This document shows, piece by piece, positions 37,917-48,951 of a stretch of 64,000 nt of DNA; the first letter of the stretch is position 1; every line of letters starts with the position of its first letter. Location: NCBI GenBank assembly GCA_963920575.1, contig OY986971.1, positions 9,488,779 to 9,552,778 of the forward strand, written 5' to 3'. A program made the translations under genes and the position numbers. The DNA is from Narthecium ossifragum. Taxonomy: Eukaryota; Streptophyta; Magnoliopsida; Dioscoreales; Nartheciaceae. The notes under the pieces were generated by a model, which was not told the origin of the DNA, did not search any database, and saw nothing but the letters and a program-made list of their open reading frames with translations.

Positions 37917-39850
37917 AGGACCAGACTGACAAGTGCACCGATCTTGATAGTTCCAGAGTGGGGCGTCAGCTACAGTGTCTTTTGCTACTTCAGTAGGGAG
38001 GGTCTAGGTTGTGTGCTGATGCAGGAGGGCTATGTAGTGGCCTACGGTTCCAGGCAGCTGAAGACCCATGAGAGGAACTATCCAGTCCATGATCTCGAGC
38101 ATGCAGTAGTTGTCTTCACTCTGAAGACGTGGCGGCACTATCTCTACGGTTAGCGGTTCCTGGTATACTCGGATCATAAGAGTTTGAGACACGTGTTCAC
38201 CCAGCGTGACCTCAACCTCAGACAGCGGCGGTGGATGGAGCTATTAGAGGACTACGACTTCGAGTTGCATTACCACCCTGGTAAGGCAAACGTAGTAGCA
38301 GACACTCTTAGTAGGCAGACCAGAGACAGTAGAGTGACCTTGGCAGCGATGTCAGCTTGGCAGTGGCAGATGCTAGAGACAGTTGGTCAGTTCGGGCTTG
38401 ACTTTGAGGACCAGGCGGCAAGCGGTTTCCTGTATGCTGTTCGCAACATTCCAGTTCTTTTGGCCAGAGTGATCAAGGCACAGGGTGGAGACCCAGTGCT
38501 CGTGGAGACCCGTGCTGCGATCGGCACTGAGCACGCGGTTGAGGGATGGATAGTGTCGACAGACAACGGTCTACTCTTCAGAGGCAGAGCTGCAATTCCA
38601 GCAGACCTCGCATTGCGAGAGAAGATCCTTCACGAGTTCCACCACTTCTGTTTCACTGTTCATCCCGGGAACATCAAGATGTACCACGATCTACATCGGC
38701 AGTTTTGGTGGTGCAAGATGAAGAGGTCAGTAGCAGAGTTCGTTTCCAGATGCCTCACCTGTCAGAAGGTGAAGGCAGAGCACAGGCGGACACCAGGTTT
38801 GCGGCAGCCACTTCCAGTGCCAGAGTGGAAGTGGGAACATATAGCGATGGACTTCGTCACCGGGTTACCCAGGACACATAGGGGAAATGATGCGATTTGG
38901 GTCATCATCGATCGACTGACCAAATCGGCTCATTTCCTTCCCATGAGGATGACAGATTTAGATAGACATCCCAGTGTTGATAGTGTCAGACAGAAATCCT
39001 GGATTCACCGGTAGATTTTGGAGCAGCTTTCAGGACTCCTTTTGGAGACAGCGCTGACGTTCAGCACAGCTTTCCATCCTCAGACAGACAAACAGTCAGA
39101 GCGGACGATCCAGATCTTGGAGGACATGCTTAGAGCATGTGTACTAGACGCTGGAGGTGCTTGGGAGCAGCACGTGACTCTGGTGGAGTTTGCCTACTAC
39201 AACAGCTTTCAAACTAGTTTGGGTTTTGCACCCTTTGAGGCGTTGTACGGCAGGCCATGTCGCTCACCAGTGCGTTGGACAGAGGTTGGAGAGGCATCCC
39301 TTACCGGTCCGGACATCATCAAACAGTTGTCAGAGAGGTTGGCTCAGATCAGACAGAGGCTCCTGACTGCGTAGAGTAGAAGAGCTACGCAGATCGTAGG
39401 TGACGACCCCTGGAGTTCGCCGTTGGCAACAGAGTGCTACTTAAGGTGTCTCCGTGCAGAGGATCGATCAGGTTTGGTAGCAGGGGCAAACTAGCACCGA
39501 GGTTCACAGGTCCTTTCGAGATCGTCAGGCGCGTTGGAGTTGTCGCCTACCAATTGGCTCTACCACAGCACATGTCATCAGTCCACCCTACATTCCATGT
39601 ATTGATAAAGAGGAAGTACATTCCAGATCCATCTCATGTGATCAGACACGACGACATCGAGGTAGAGGAGGACGCCACCTACATAGAGTAGCATGTGCAG
39701 ATCTTAGACAGATGAGACCAAGTACTGAGGGGCAGATCGTTACCGTTGGTCTTGGTCAGATGGAGGCATGTCAGTGCAGAGAGTTTGAAATGGGAGCGAG
39801 AGGATCACATGCATTGGGAGTTTCCCCGACTGTTTACCCCGACAAGTAAT
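37917..39850 (+). pseudogene. Gypsy RNase H, integrase and chromodomain, broken
   Basis: RNase H resumes with [12 protein letters not shown]; the usual Tyr-Ser-Asp strand is replaced ([10 protein letters not shown]), so the first catalytic Asp is missing. Stops: 38151-38153, 39012-39014, 39372-39374 and 39689-39691. Integrase shows its H-H-C-C zinc finger (about 38620-38770, with CLTCQKVKAEH) and AMDFVTGLPR. The segment with the second catalytic Asp (about 38975-39045) is in another frame and follows a small deletion; AFHPQTDKQSERTIQ returns to the first frame. A chromodomain-like tail (39663-39835, with LVRWRHVSAESLKWE and HWEFPRLF) is crossed by two stops. Confidence 0.88.
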
Positions 39851-39980
39851 TTCTTGTTGTGGGCGTTGGCGCCCCTAGTTTGTAGCTTTGCTTGTGCAGG
39901 TAGGCCTAGTTGATTCTTTTTTTTCCCCGGCCTCATCCTTATTGAATTTCGAGACAAAATTCTTTTTAAGGATGTTAGGT

Positions 39981-42034
39981 TGTGAGGACCCGTTCCTCTG
40001 ACCTAGCTCGACCGCGTGGGTCGAGGGTTATTTTCTATTAATTTGGTTTCGCATCGGGTGCGATCAGGTTGATCCTATTGCTCTTGTGACCCCAGGGGCA
40101 ATTTGGTAAATTACGCTCGGTGGTCGATTTCACACCCGCGTATCGCACACACGGCCTTGGATTGATGTATGTGGTTGATTAGGACCTTAAGGATGCCTTC
40201 GATCGAAAGATCAGAGCTCGATCGAAAAAGATCGAATCGGACGGCCGAGATCAGATCCTGATCTCTATAAATACCCTGACTTTTTCTCTCTTTCCCTTTC
40301 TTCTTCTTTCTTCCTCTCCTGTCGTTGTCTCTCTCTCTCCTACCAGCTGAGCTAGGGCTTGGAGTCGCAATCTTCGAGGAGCGGATCTTGGCGATTGAGC
40401 TTGGGGAATACGTAGAGGAGCTGCCCTACATGATCAAGTAGGTGTTTCTACACCGATCGTATGATTGGGTTCTCCTAGGATAGGTTTATTGTGTTTTGAT
40501 GTAGGAATACATGGTAGAATGTTGTGTAGCTTAATACATGGGTGTTATAGCTTGCTTAAAGTATCTCTACCTTTTGGTTTTCGTATTTTATTAGACAATT
40601 CTCGTATTATCGCCGGTTTGTCGGTTTTCGGCCGTTTAGACCTAGATTTGAGATTTAACCATCAAAATCGTGTTTTCTTTGTATCAATAGTTTTCCCATC
40701 ATTTGTTACGTGTGCCTGCAAAGTTTCATCGATTTCCAATGAGCTTTGATAGATCAAATCCAAGAAATTGGATTTCTAGCACTGTTCGTAGGAACTGTCC
40801 ACCAGGTTTCACGGTCGACCGTTGGATCGACCGTCAGGCGTTGGCACACTTATTTTTGGTCTCACGATCGACCGTCGCATCGACCGTAGCCTCACGGTCG
40901 ACCGTCACATTGACCGTGAGGCTCTGTCTCATTTTGGGTCTCCCAGGGTTGATGTCCCAATCGACCGCGGGTTCTTACCATTTCCCCCACTTGACCTCAC
41001 GGTCGACCATCGGATCGACCGTTGCATCGACCATGAGGCTCTATCTCCTTTTTTGCTCCCCAGGGTCGATGTTCCGATCGACTATGGCCCTTATCCTCTT
41101 CCCACCTTTTGGTCTCACGGTCGACCGTCGGATCGACCGTCGCATCGACCGTCGGATCGACCGTCGCATCGACCGTCGGATCGACCGTCGCATCGACCGT
41201 CGGATCGACCGTCGCATCGACCGTGAGTCCCCGAATAGTATTTTCTGGCTTCCTTTGATTGGTTTTTTATTCATGATAAGTGCCCAATCATGTTAGGAAG
41301 CATGCACGTTGTCATCACGGGGTTTTCAATAGATTTTGATTGAGATTGAGAATTGAATAGTGCGTTTACCCTTTTTAAGGAATTTATGGGTTGATTTGCA
41401 TTTAAATACTTAGTTGGATGGTAATTTAAATGCTTATTGTTTGCCTAGCCGTTAGCTAGCTATGAGTGCTAGCTTACGTGGTATTGTGGAACCTTAGCCC
41501 GTTGCCGGCGAGTGCCGAGGGCTATTGTATAACTGTTGAACTTATAATTGATGTTGTGGCATATAGAGAAATCGAGGTTAGATGTTTACATAGGTTCATG
41601 CACTGTATGCATTAGAGGCATATCAGGTTAGGCGGGGCGATGGGTTGATCGCCGATCCGAGACTCTCGAGTAGCTCGGATCTAGCCTTAGGGTCGTGGCT
41701 GGGTAGTAAGGTTTAGGACGTGATTGTATAATTGGAATCTTCATGTTATCGAGGATATGATGTAGTTGGCTATGATCATATTGTTATTGAGGTTTATAGG
41801 ATTTTTGGGTTAAATGTATAATATTTCACTTGGAGGAGTTTGATAAGAATTTGTATCGGATGTTTAAATAGTACAACATGTTGTTTCTTTTAATGGAATT
41901 ACAGCTTTACTCTTGGAAGTTAAATTGTTTAAATTATCTCGGTTTTCCACTTTGTATCACGCTAGTTTGAATCTGAATAGTAATAAGAACCCTCACGCAT
42001 CGGACTGGATGGGTTTTCTGGGTCGGGTGTGACA
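39981..42034 (+). repeat. 3' LTR of the Gypsy element
   Basis: 2054 bp, starting TGTGAGGACCCGTTCC and ending GGGTGTGACA. Preceded by a degenerate purine tract (AAGGATGTTAGGT). Relative to the 5' LTR it lacks about 430 bp near 41790 and has an expanded 24-bp tandem array. Confidence 0.92.
40805..41225. repeat. GGTCGACCGT/GGATCGACCGT array with 24-bp tandem expansion
   Basis: Repeated 10-12-bp motifs GGTCGACCGTC, GGATCGACCGT and GCATCGACCGT. From 41127 to 41222 they form four perfect copies of a 24-bp unit (GTCGGATCGACC plus GTCGCATCGACC). The matching place in the 5' LTR (about 28888-28940) has no such expansion, so it arose after insertion or in the template. Confidence 0.93.
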
Positions 42035-42764
42035 CTAGGCTAGATGTGGATTGGGGTGGTTCTAGTACCTACAAGCCCTAACTTAGAGTCAATACTCCTT
42101 TCAAGACGAGTGGCTATGGTTCTAGTATAGCATACTCATTAGAGAATATCAACAAACACCATCCAAGTATAAGGTTCTAGCCTATGCAATAGAATGGGAT
42201 CGACCATTCAACATTAGAATCCAATTACAAAGGTATAGAAATGAAGAATAAATTCATACAGCTTCTCTCATAAGGATTACAACATCCAAATTCAAAGAAA
42301 ACTACAAAGAAAACCTAAAACATCATGGTATTTCACTAGGATAGGAAGTTAGCTACTCATTTTCATGGTTGGAGATGTGGAGGAGAGTTGGATCATCCTT
42401 CTATTCTTCAATCCCTTCCCTTGGAGGTGAGAGCTCTCCTCTTTCCCAAGATAGGGTTGCCCCTTTCCTTGGCCTCCAACCATCCCAAGAATCCCCAAAT
42501 GAGATCCCTAAGTCTTCTATTTATAACCTCAAAGCTTCTCTCCTTCAGATTAGATCTGGGCCCTTCATTTTGCTTACCTGGCAAAGAATGATCGATCTTC
42601 ATAAGAAGGAAGATCAATTTTTTGTTCCTGTGGTGTTGGCTGTTTGTTAGCCCATATATTGTTTTGATGATGTCAATATATAATTGATGATAAAACATTG
42701 GTTTAATATTATTATCCCTTAATTTGGAAAGCATTAAAATCATATTTAATGTGTTTTTGTACTG

Positions 42765-43085
42765 ACGGTCGATGTGACGGACGATGCATGGATCGACCGT
42801 GGGGTATGGCGGTTGATGCGTGGATCGACCGCGGAAGTTGTTCTGGGGAAAATAGGCTGACGGTCGATGGACCGATCGACCGTGGCTTATGTGACTTGGC
42901 TCAAAGGAGCGACGGTCGATCGGTGCATCGATCGTGGGAAGCGATTTTCGCAACAGAGCCTGACGGACGATATCATGGTCGATGGGACGGTCGACCGAGA
43001 GGCTTGATGGTCGATAGGTGGATCGACCGTGGCTCAAGAAGAACCTGACGGACGATGTCATGGACGATGCAACGGTCGACCGTGA
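42765..43085. repeat. GACGGTCGATGNN..GGATCGACCGTGG array in the Copia-type LTR
   Basis: At least six imperfect inverted units of the form GACGGTCGAT...ATCGACCGT, each with a 10-25-bp loop. The same array recurs in the 3' LTR at 45530-45825. Confidence 0.88.
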
Positions 43086-43727
43086 GTCCAGAAAAGAGCC
43101 GTTAAAGAGCCGTTGCAGGAGCAGAAACTAGCCGTTGGGAGGCTATTTGGAGGGCTTTGAAGCTCAGCTATAAAAGGGAAAGGGCAGCAAACTTGCAAAA
43201 GACTTAGATGGAGCTAAGGGATTATTGTAATCATATTCTAGCAAGTTTCTATATCTTATTAGTGAGCTAAACCTTTGTAAAATTACTTCAAGTGTGAAGT
43301 AGACTTTGAGAGAAATATCTTAGAGAGATATTAGAGAGATTGTAAGGTTACCGAGCACCCATAAGCTTGGTGGATAGGTTTCCAAGCACCCGGAAGCTTG
43401 GTGGATAACTTGTAAGAGGACTTGCAAGTAGTGGAACCTCAAGGAGGACCTTGAGTGAAGTGGACGTAGGCAAGGTTGGCTGAACCACTATAAAAATTCT
43501 AGTGCAATCTCTGTAACTCTCATCTCATATCTCTTGCCTATATTTATTATCTGCTCTTATCTTTAGCAAGCATATGATTTAATTAGACTCCTCCTATTTA
43601 GATTTCCTTGATTGATTTTAACGTATAAAGCCTAAGATAACCCTCCCCCCTCTTAGAGCTTCAATTGGTATCAGAGCTAGGTCTCTATTTTTGTGGTGTA
43701 ACAGCCCTTAGAGGATCCTAAATCAAG

Positions 43728-44760
43728 ATGAAAATCATAGAGGGATAATCTACCAATAGGCCATCCTACTTTAATGGAATAAATTACACCTATTGGAAAA
43801 CATAAATGGAAATTTTCATTCAATCCATGGACTATGATGCATGGATGATAATAGAAGATGGAGATTCTATCCCTTTAAAAATCATTGAGGGAAAAGAAGT
43901 TCCAAAAGCTAAGAATGAATATACTCCCACTGATTTTAGGAAACTTCAAGTAAATGCCAAGGCTAAAAACTTTCTATTTTGTGCCTTTAGCCCTGATGAA
44001 TTCAATAGAATTTCTGTATGTAAAACGGCTAAGGAAATATGGAAAAAACTTGAAGCTACCTATGAGGGAACAAGTCGTGTCAAGGAGTCTAAGATTAGTA
44101 TGTTTGTTAATGATTATGAGTTATTTTCCATGAAGGATGATGAGAATATAAATGAAATGTTTATTCGCTTTACCAATATCATAAATGTTCTTGATTCTCT
44201 TGGTAAGAAAGATTCTTAGATGTCTACCTAAAACATGGGATCCCAAGGTGACAACAATCGAAGAAGCTAAAGATTTAACCAAGTTGTCTCTTGATGAGCT
44301 AATGGGTTCTCTCATGACATATGAGATGAACATGGAGAGGAGCTATGATGGAGAAAGGAAGAAAAATAAAACCATTGCTTTCAAGTCAATATACAAGGAT
44401 TCATCCGACTCAAGCGATGAAGATGATGATGATGATGAGATGCAAAAGATCACAAGAAGAATCCAACGAATCATCATGAATCAAGGAAAGAAAAATCCCA
44501 AAGGTGAAAAAGGAAACTCCTCTTCTTACTTAAATAAAATTACTTGTTATGAGTGTAGGAAGCCCGGACATTACATGTCGGATTGTCCAAAGCTCAAGAA
44601 ATTTTCAAAGAAGAAGAAGAAGGCTAAGGAAGAAAGTGATTTGAACTCCACCTCCGAAGAAGAAGAAAAAGAAGAAACTGCAAATCTTTATTTAACTGCA
44701 TCCGGAGTAAAAGAAAATAAAATTGACAAGTGGAGGCGCAAGGTATTTAAAGGAGGATAA
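43728..44760 (+). pseudogene. Copia-type gag with zinc knuckle, two lesions
   Basis: ATG at 43728 is followed after six codons by TAA (43746-43748). The frame then continues through STNRPSYFNGINYTYWKT, a Copia gag N-terminal signature, and ETW-like KEIWKKLEATYEGTSRVKES. A +1 frameshift occurs near 44185-44219. The second part holds LPKTWDPKVTTIEEAKDL, an acidic run (DSSDEDDDDDE), a CX2CX4HX4C knuckle CYECRKPGHYMSDC (44545-44586) and a Lys/Glu-rich tail ending at 44760. Confidence 0.9.
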
Positions 44761-46399
44761 CAATTTGGTTTAAAGGTAATGGAGGTATGTCTTAATTTTT
44801 GATATATGTCTCCTCCATTACATCTTCTTATTCCATTTTTTATTTAAAGTAATTTCATGTTTAAAAATGGTTTAAGAAAGTCTTCTGTGTGAAGAATTGA
44901 TTACTTTTTACAAATTACCGTTTTGATTGTAAATCTTCATTTGGTATATTGTTTTGAGATGATTTTAAAACTTTCTATTGGTTCTCTTAAGAAATATTTT
45001 TGCTGTTTTTAACTTGATTCTTCTTCCTCTACCAAATCTTTTTGACGATGTCAAAGAGGGAGAAATATTGTGATATCAGTTTTTGTAAGCTCTTAAAACC
45101 TTATATTCTACATACTTGAAATCTTTTGATGTTTAAAGGATTTATTGGAGATTTCATGAGAATATAATTCATGCTCAAATATCATGTCTCATGTTTCTAT
45201 ACAAAGAGGTACATAGGTCATATTTTGCACTTTCATATCTTTTGACCTATAATCAAGCCTGATATATCTTTTTAGTAACATATGGCTTGCATGCCCCAGT
45301 GAAATTCACTTTAGAAGATATTTATGAGGTAAATGGATACATAAATTAAGAGGGAGCTTTCAAGGTTTTATCATCACAATTTAAAAAGTTGCCATCATCA
45401 AAAAGAGGGAGACTGTTAGCCCAGATATTGTTTTGATGATGTCAATATATAATTGATAATAAAACATTAGTTTAATCTTATTATCCTTTAATTTGGAAAG
45501 CGTTAAAATCATATTTAATGTGTTTTTGTACCGACGGTCGATGTGAGGGACGATGCATGGATCGACCGCGGAAGTTGTTCTTGGGAAAATAGGCTGACGG
45601 TCGATGGACTGATCGACAGTGGCCTATGTGACTTGGCTCAAAGGAGCGACGGTCGATCGGTGCATCGACCGTGGGAAGCGGTTTTCGCAACAGAGCCTGA
45701 CGGACGATATCATGGTCGATGAGACGGTCGACCGTGAGGCTTGACGGTCGATAGGTGGATCGACTGTGGCTCAAGAAAAACATGACGAACGATGTCACTG
45801 ACGATACGACGGTCGACTGTGAGCCTAGAAAAGAGCCGTTAAAGAGCCATTGCAGGAGCAGAAACTAGCCGTTGGGAGGCTATTTGGAGGGCTTTGAAGC
45901 TCAGCTATAAAAGGAAAAGGGCATCAAACTTGCAAAAGACTTAGAGGGAGCTAAGGGATTATTGTAATAATATTCTAGCAAGTTTCTATATCTTATTAGT
46001 GAGCTAAATCTTTGTAAAACTACTTCAAATGTGAAGTAAACTTTGAGAGAAATATCTTCGAGAGATATTAGAGAGATTGTAAGGTTGCCGAGCACCCGTA
46101 GCTTGGTGGATAGGTTGCCAAGCACCCGGAAGCTTGGTGGACAACTTGTAAGAGGACTTGCAAGTAGTGGAACCTCAAGGAGGACCTTGAGTGAAGTGGA
46201 TGTAGGCAAGGTTGGCCGAACACTATAAAAATTCTGGTGCAATCTCTCTAACTCTCATCTCATATCTCTTGCCTATATTTATTATCTACTTTTATCTTTA
46301 GCAAGCATATGATTTAATTAGACTCCTATTTAGATTTCCTTGATTGATTTTAACGTATAAAGCCTAAGATAAACCCCCCCTTTTAGAGATTCAGTTGGT

Positions 46400-46695
46400 T
46401 GTTTCCCGAAAAAGATCGATCTTCTTAAGAGAAAAGATCGATCTTTCATACAATAGCTCTCTATCACAACAAAGATCGATCTTCTTGTGACAGAAAATCG
46501 ATCTTCTTTTTCTAGGTTACAACAAAGATGGATCTTTTTGTACAGGAAGATCGATCTTCTTTTTCTGGGTTACAACAAAGATGGATCTTTTTGTGCAGAA
46601 AGATGGATCTTTGTTCTCGCGTCTTGTTCTCTTGCCATGGCTTTATAAAGATCGATCTTCTATCATAAAAGATCGATCTTTCATGTCTTAAATGT
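46400..46695. repeat. AAGATCGATCTTC palindrome array (right composite LTR)
   Basis: About ten units centred on AGATCGATCT or AGATGGATCT, often as perfect palindromes AAAGATCGATCTTT, in just under 300 bp; further units lie at 42590-42620, on the other side of the Copia-type insertion. Confidence 0.92.
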
Positions 46696-47363
46696 ATCCG
46701 AATAAGCTCGTTTTCGCTCCAAACTTGATCTAACTCTTGTTGAGGGTTCTTGTACCTGAAATATCATGAAGATTATTAGAAATACATTGCTCGAAGACTA
46801 ACAAAGGTAAATTAATGGGTTAATTTGTATACTTTTGATCTCTCATTAGTTTTCTTAGGACCCATTGTACATGAAATGTAATAACAAACTATTAGTAATA
46901 CACCGCTCGGCTACTAACAAAGCTAAGTTGAAGAATTGTATTATGCGCATTTCATGATTTATCATTGAGTAATGGGTTTAGTTTAAAAATGAGAAGAAAA
47001 CGATAGAGAGGTGGACAAGAGGATGTAGGAGAAGTATAAATTAAGAGTTAATGGCTTAAGATGAGAGGAGACAGTAGTGGAGGAATAGGTTCGGTGGGGA
47101 GAATGGAGAAGATGCCGGAAGGAAGGAGGTGATGGGGTTTTTTTTATGTTTATATAGAAGCGAGTTTTATGGTATTATATGTAAGTGGGTTTTATATATA
47201 ATAGAAAGTATTGATGTTTGAGAGGTGACATGTAAACTGATAAGGGCATTTAAGTCATATAAAGTAAAGAGGGGTTCTAACATGCAAAAAATTAGGCTTG
47301 GGGTCCTAAAGTGCCAAATGGGTTTATGGGGATCCTAAATGGCAAAAAAATTCACAAAACCTT

Positions 47364-47593
47364 AGCTAGCTTTCAAGAAAAAAACTATAACCATGATTGT
47401 GTGCAACTTGTCATGACTAATGTTATCTTATTTTATCGTGGAGTAGTATAATTTGATGTAAATTGTATAATCTGATGCAGTATTAGATTAGAGCGTGTTT
47501 GGATGCCTCACTTGGAATGGTATAAGCGGAATCCTTGGGACGAAATCGCATAAATCGGGTCGTCTGCTCGATTTGAGCGGACGTAGTTTATGG
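47364..47593. other. Possible MITE left part and spacer
   Basis: No gene seen. A GCGTGTTTGGATGCC phrase at 47493 faces CCAAACACAC at 51314-51323, across the solo LTR 47594-51192. Both sides contain GGAATGG or CGGAATTCCG-like phrases. This would fit a small MITE split by the LTR, but no clean TSD was found. Confidence 0.35.
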
Positions 47594-47623
47594 TGTGAGG
47601 ACTTGTCCATGTACCCCTGTGGC

Positions 47624-48951
47624 TAGGGGTGGCAATTCGGGTCGTGACCCGCGAACCCGACCCGACCCGACCCGAAATAAACGGGTTCGGGTCGGGTATA
47701 AACGGGTTCGGGTCATAAACGGGTCGACCCGTTTATGACCCGCGAATTAACGGGTCGGGTCGGGTTGACCCGCCTAACCCGCGAGTCAACCCGTTAACCC
47801 GTTAATTCAACCCTTACCCAGTTACCCCCGGCCCACCCTCTCACTCCTCTCACTCCTCTCAGCTCACTCCTCTCACGGTCTCACCTCTCAGCTCTCACCC
47901 TCTCTTCCGCTCGCCTCAGCTTCCCGTCGCGGCCGACGCGGCGTCCTCGACGCGAACCCGCTCGCCTCAGCTTCCCGTCGAGGCGTCACCTCAGCTTCCC
48001 GTCGCGGCGTCGCCGTCCTCAGCTTCCCGTCGCGGCGTCGCCGTCCTCAGCTTCCCGTCGCCGTCCTCGGCCTCCCCGAGCCCGAGGTCGCCTCAGCGCC
48101 GACCACGACCGCCACCGACCTCAACGGCCTCCGCGGCTCCGCTCCCCACAGTCCCACTCCTTCCCGTCGTAGCGTCGCCGTCCTCGACCTCCCCGAGCCC
48201 GAGGTCGCCTCAGCTTCGTCGCGGCGTCGCCGTCCTTGACCTCGACGTCGCCGTCCTCGACCTCCCCGGCCGTCCTCGACCTCCCCGAGGTCGCCTCAGC
48301 GCCGACCACGAGGTCCACGACCGCCACCGACCTCGAGGACCTCCACGGCCTCCGCGGCTCCGCCCCCCACTCCTTCCCGTCGAGGCGTCGCCATCCTCGA
48401 CCTCCCCGAGCCCGAGGTCGCCTCAGATCCGGCTAGATCCGCCTCAGATCCGGCTAGATCCGCCTCAGATCCGGCCAGATCCACCTCATATCCGGCCAGA
48501 TCCGGCCAGATCCGCCTCAGATCTGGCCAGATCCGGCCAGATCCTCCTCAGATCCGGCCAGATCTGCCTCAGATCCGGCCAGATCCGCCTTAGATCCGGT
48601 GAGATCCGGCCAGATCCGGCGAGATCCGGCCAGATCCGGCGAGATCCGCCCAGATCCGGTTGTTTCCCGGTGTTTCTCGGCCAGATCTGGCCAGATCCGG
48701 CCGCCGCCGCCTCTCCCTCCTGTGCGTGACGGGTTGCCGTGGCGGGTCAACCTGATCCGACCCGCCTAACCCGTTTAATAAACGGGTTAGGCGGGTCGGG
48801 TCGGGTTGACCCGTTTATAATTGGGTCGGGTTCGGGTTTATAAACCGGACCCGTTTAATAAACGGGTCGGGTTCGGGTTTGGTGTTTTGTTAAACGGGTC
48901 AGTGTATGACCCGACCCGAACCCGACCCGCGAACCCGAATTGCCACCCCTA
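47624..48951. mobile_element. 1328-bp GC-rich hAT-type element
   Basis: Inverted ends TAGGGGTGGCAATTCGGGT and 8-bp TSD CCTGTGGC (47616-47623, 48952-48959). Subterminal regions (47640-47815, 48745-48940) are packed with GACCCG/CGGGTC motifs able to pair with each other. The centre is very GC-rich tandem DNA: CTTCCCGTCGCGGCGTCG units (about 47920-48200) and AGATCCGGCC units (48422-48715). No transposase domain. Confidence 0.87.
48422..48715. repeat. AGATCCGGCC/AGATCCGCCTC tandem repeats
   Basis: Roughly 20 units of 10-18 bp inside the hAT element. Open frames on either strand are repeat translations (AGSEADL-type) and not genes. Confidence 0.9.

Larger units (their letters stand above)
22383..42034 (+). 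mobile_element. Chromodomain Ty3/Gypsy retrotransposon (Tekay/Del-like), nested insertions
   Basis: Two direct LTRs (22383-30202 including an insertion, and 39981-42034), both starting TGTGAGGACCCGTT and ending GGTGTGACA. TSD CTAGG is perfect on both sides (22378-22382, 42035-42039). PBS TGGTATCAGAGC (initiator Met tRNA) follows the 5' LTR. The order gag, protease, RT, RNase H, integrase, chromodomain is that of Gypsy chromoviruses; RT phrases such as [20 protein letters not shown] place it near Tekay/Del. Every domain carries damage: in-frame stops, at least three frameshifts, and a 4.8-kb insertion in the RNase H region. It cannot encode a working polyprotein. Confidence 0.92.
42645..46393 (+). 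mobile_element. Gag-only Copia-type LTR element
   Basis: Direct LTRs 42645-43663 (1019 bp) and 45414-46393 (980 bp), both starting TGTTAGCCCA and ending in TTCA. PBS TGGTATCAGAGC at 43666-43677; polypurine tract AAAAGAGGGAGAC just before the 3' LTR. The only coding region is gag; from its stop at 44760 to the 3' LTR there are about 650 bp without protease, integrase or RT. It is inserted in the right composite LTR. The flanks share GTTGG(C/T)TGTT, longer than the usual 5-bp TSD. Confidence 0.88.
21818..46964 (-). mobile_element. Right LTR of the composite element, split by Gypsy and Copia-type insertions
   Basis: Minus-strand LTR starting TGATAAATCATGAAATGC (at 46964) and ending AGCCGCGACA (at 21818). 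Pieces are 21818-22382, 42040-42644 and 46394-46964, about 1.74 kb in total. The right flank carries TTGAG (46965-46969), the same 5 bp that flanks the left LTR at 20339, so both LTRs entered the host element as one unit and the internal region was lost. Their sequences are related but clearly diverged. Palindromic AAGATCGATCTTC units occupy 46400-46695. Confidence 0.72.
18073..47355. mobile_element. Long-TIR Mutator-like element, split by 26.6 kb of nested insertions
   Basis: Outer element of the nest. The left arm begins GAATCTTTTTTTGTCATTT (18073). The right arm, read on the minus strand from 47355, begins GTGAATTTTTTTGCCATTT, and the two stay similar for several hundred bases. Flanks carry an 8-bp duplication AAAACCTT (18065-18072, 47356-47363). 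The right arm resumes at 46970 exactly where it stops at 20343, so it was cut by the composite LTR element. Net length without the insertion is about 2.66 kb. No transposase is present. Long inverted arms favour a MULE; the 8-bp TSD would also suit hAT, so the superfamily is inferred. Confidence 0.8.

Noticed and set aside
41127..41222. CRISPR-like regular repeats
   Set aside because: Units are head-to-tail without unique spacers, in a plant LTR.
41041..41274. RRSIRRSM-type repetitive protein frames
   Set aside because: Translations of the 24-bp palindromic tandem array; present only because the unit is a multiple of three.
48121..48750. Glycine/alanine- and LAGSEAD-rich frames
   Set aside because: Translations of GC-rich tandem repeats inside the hAT element.
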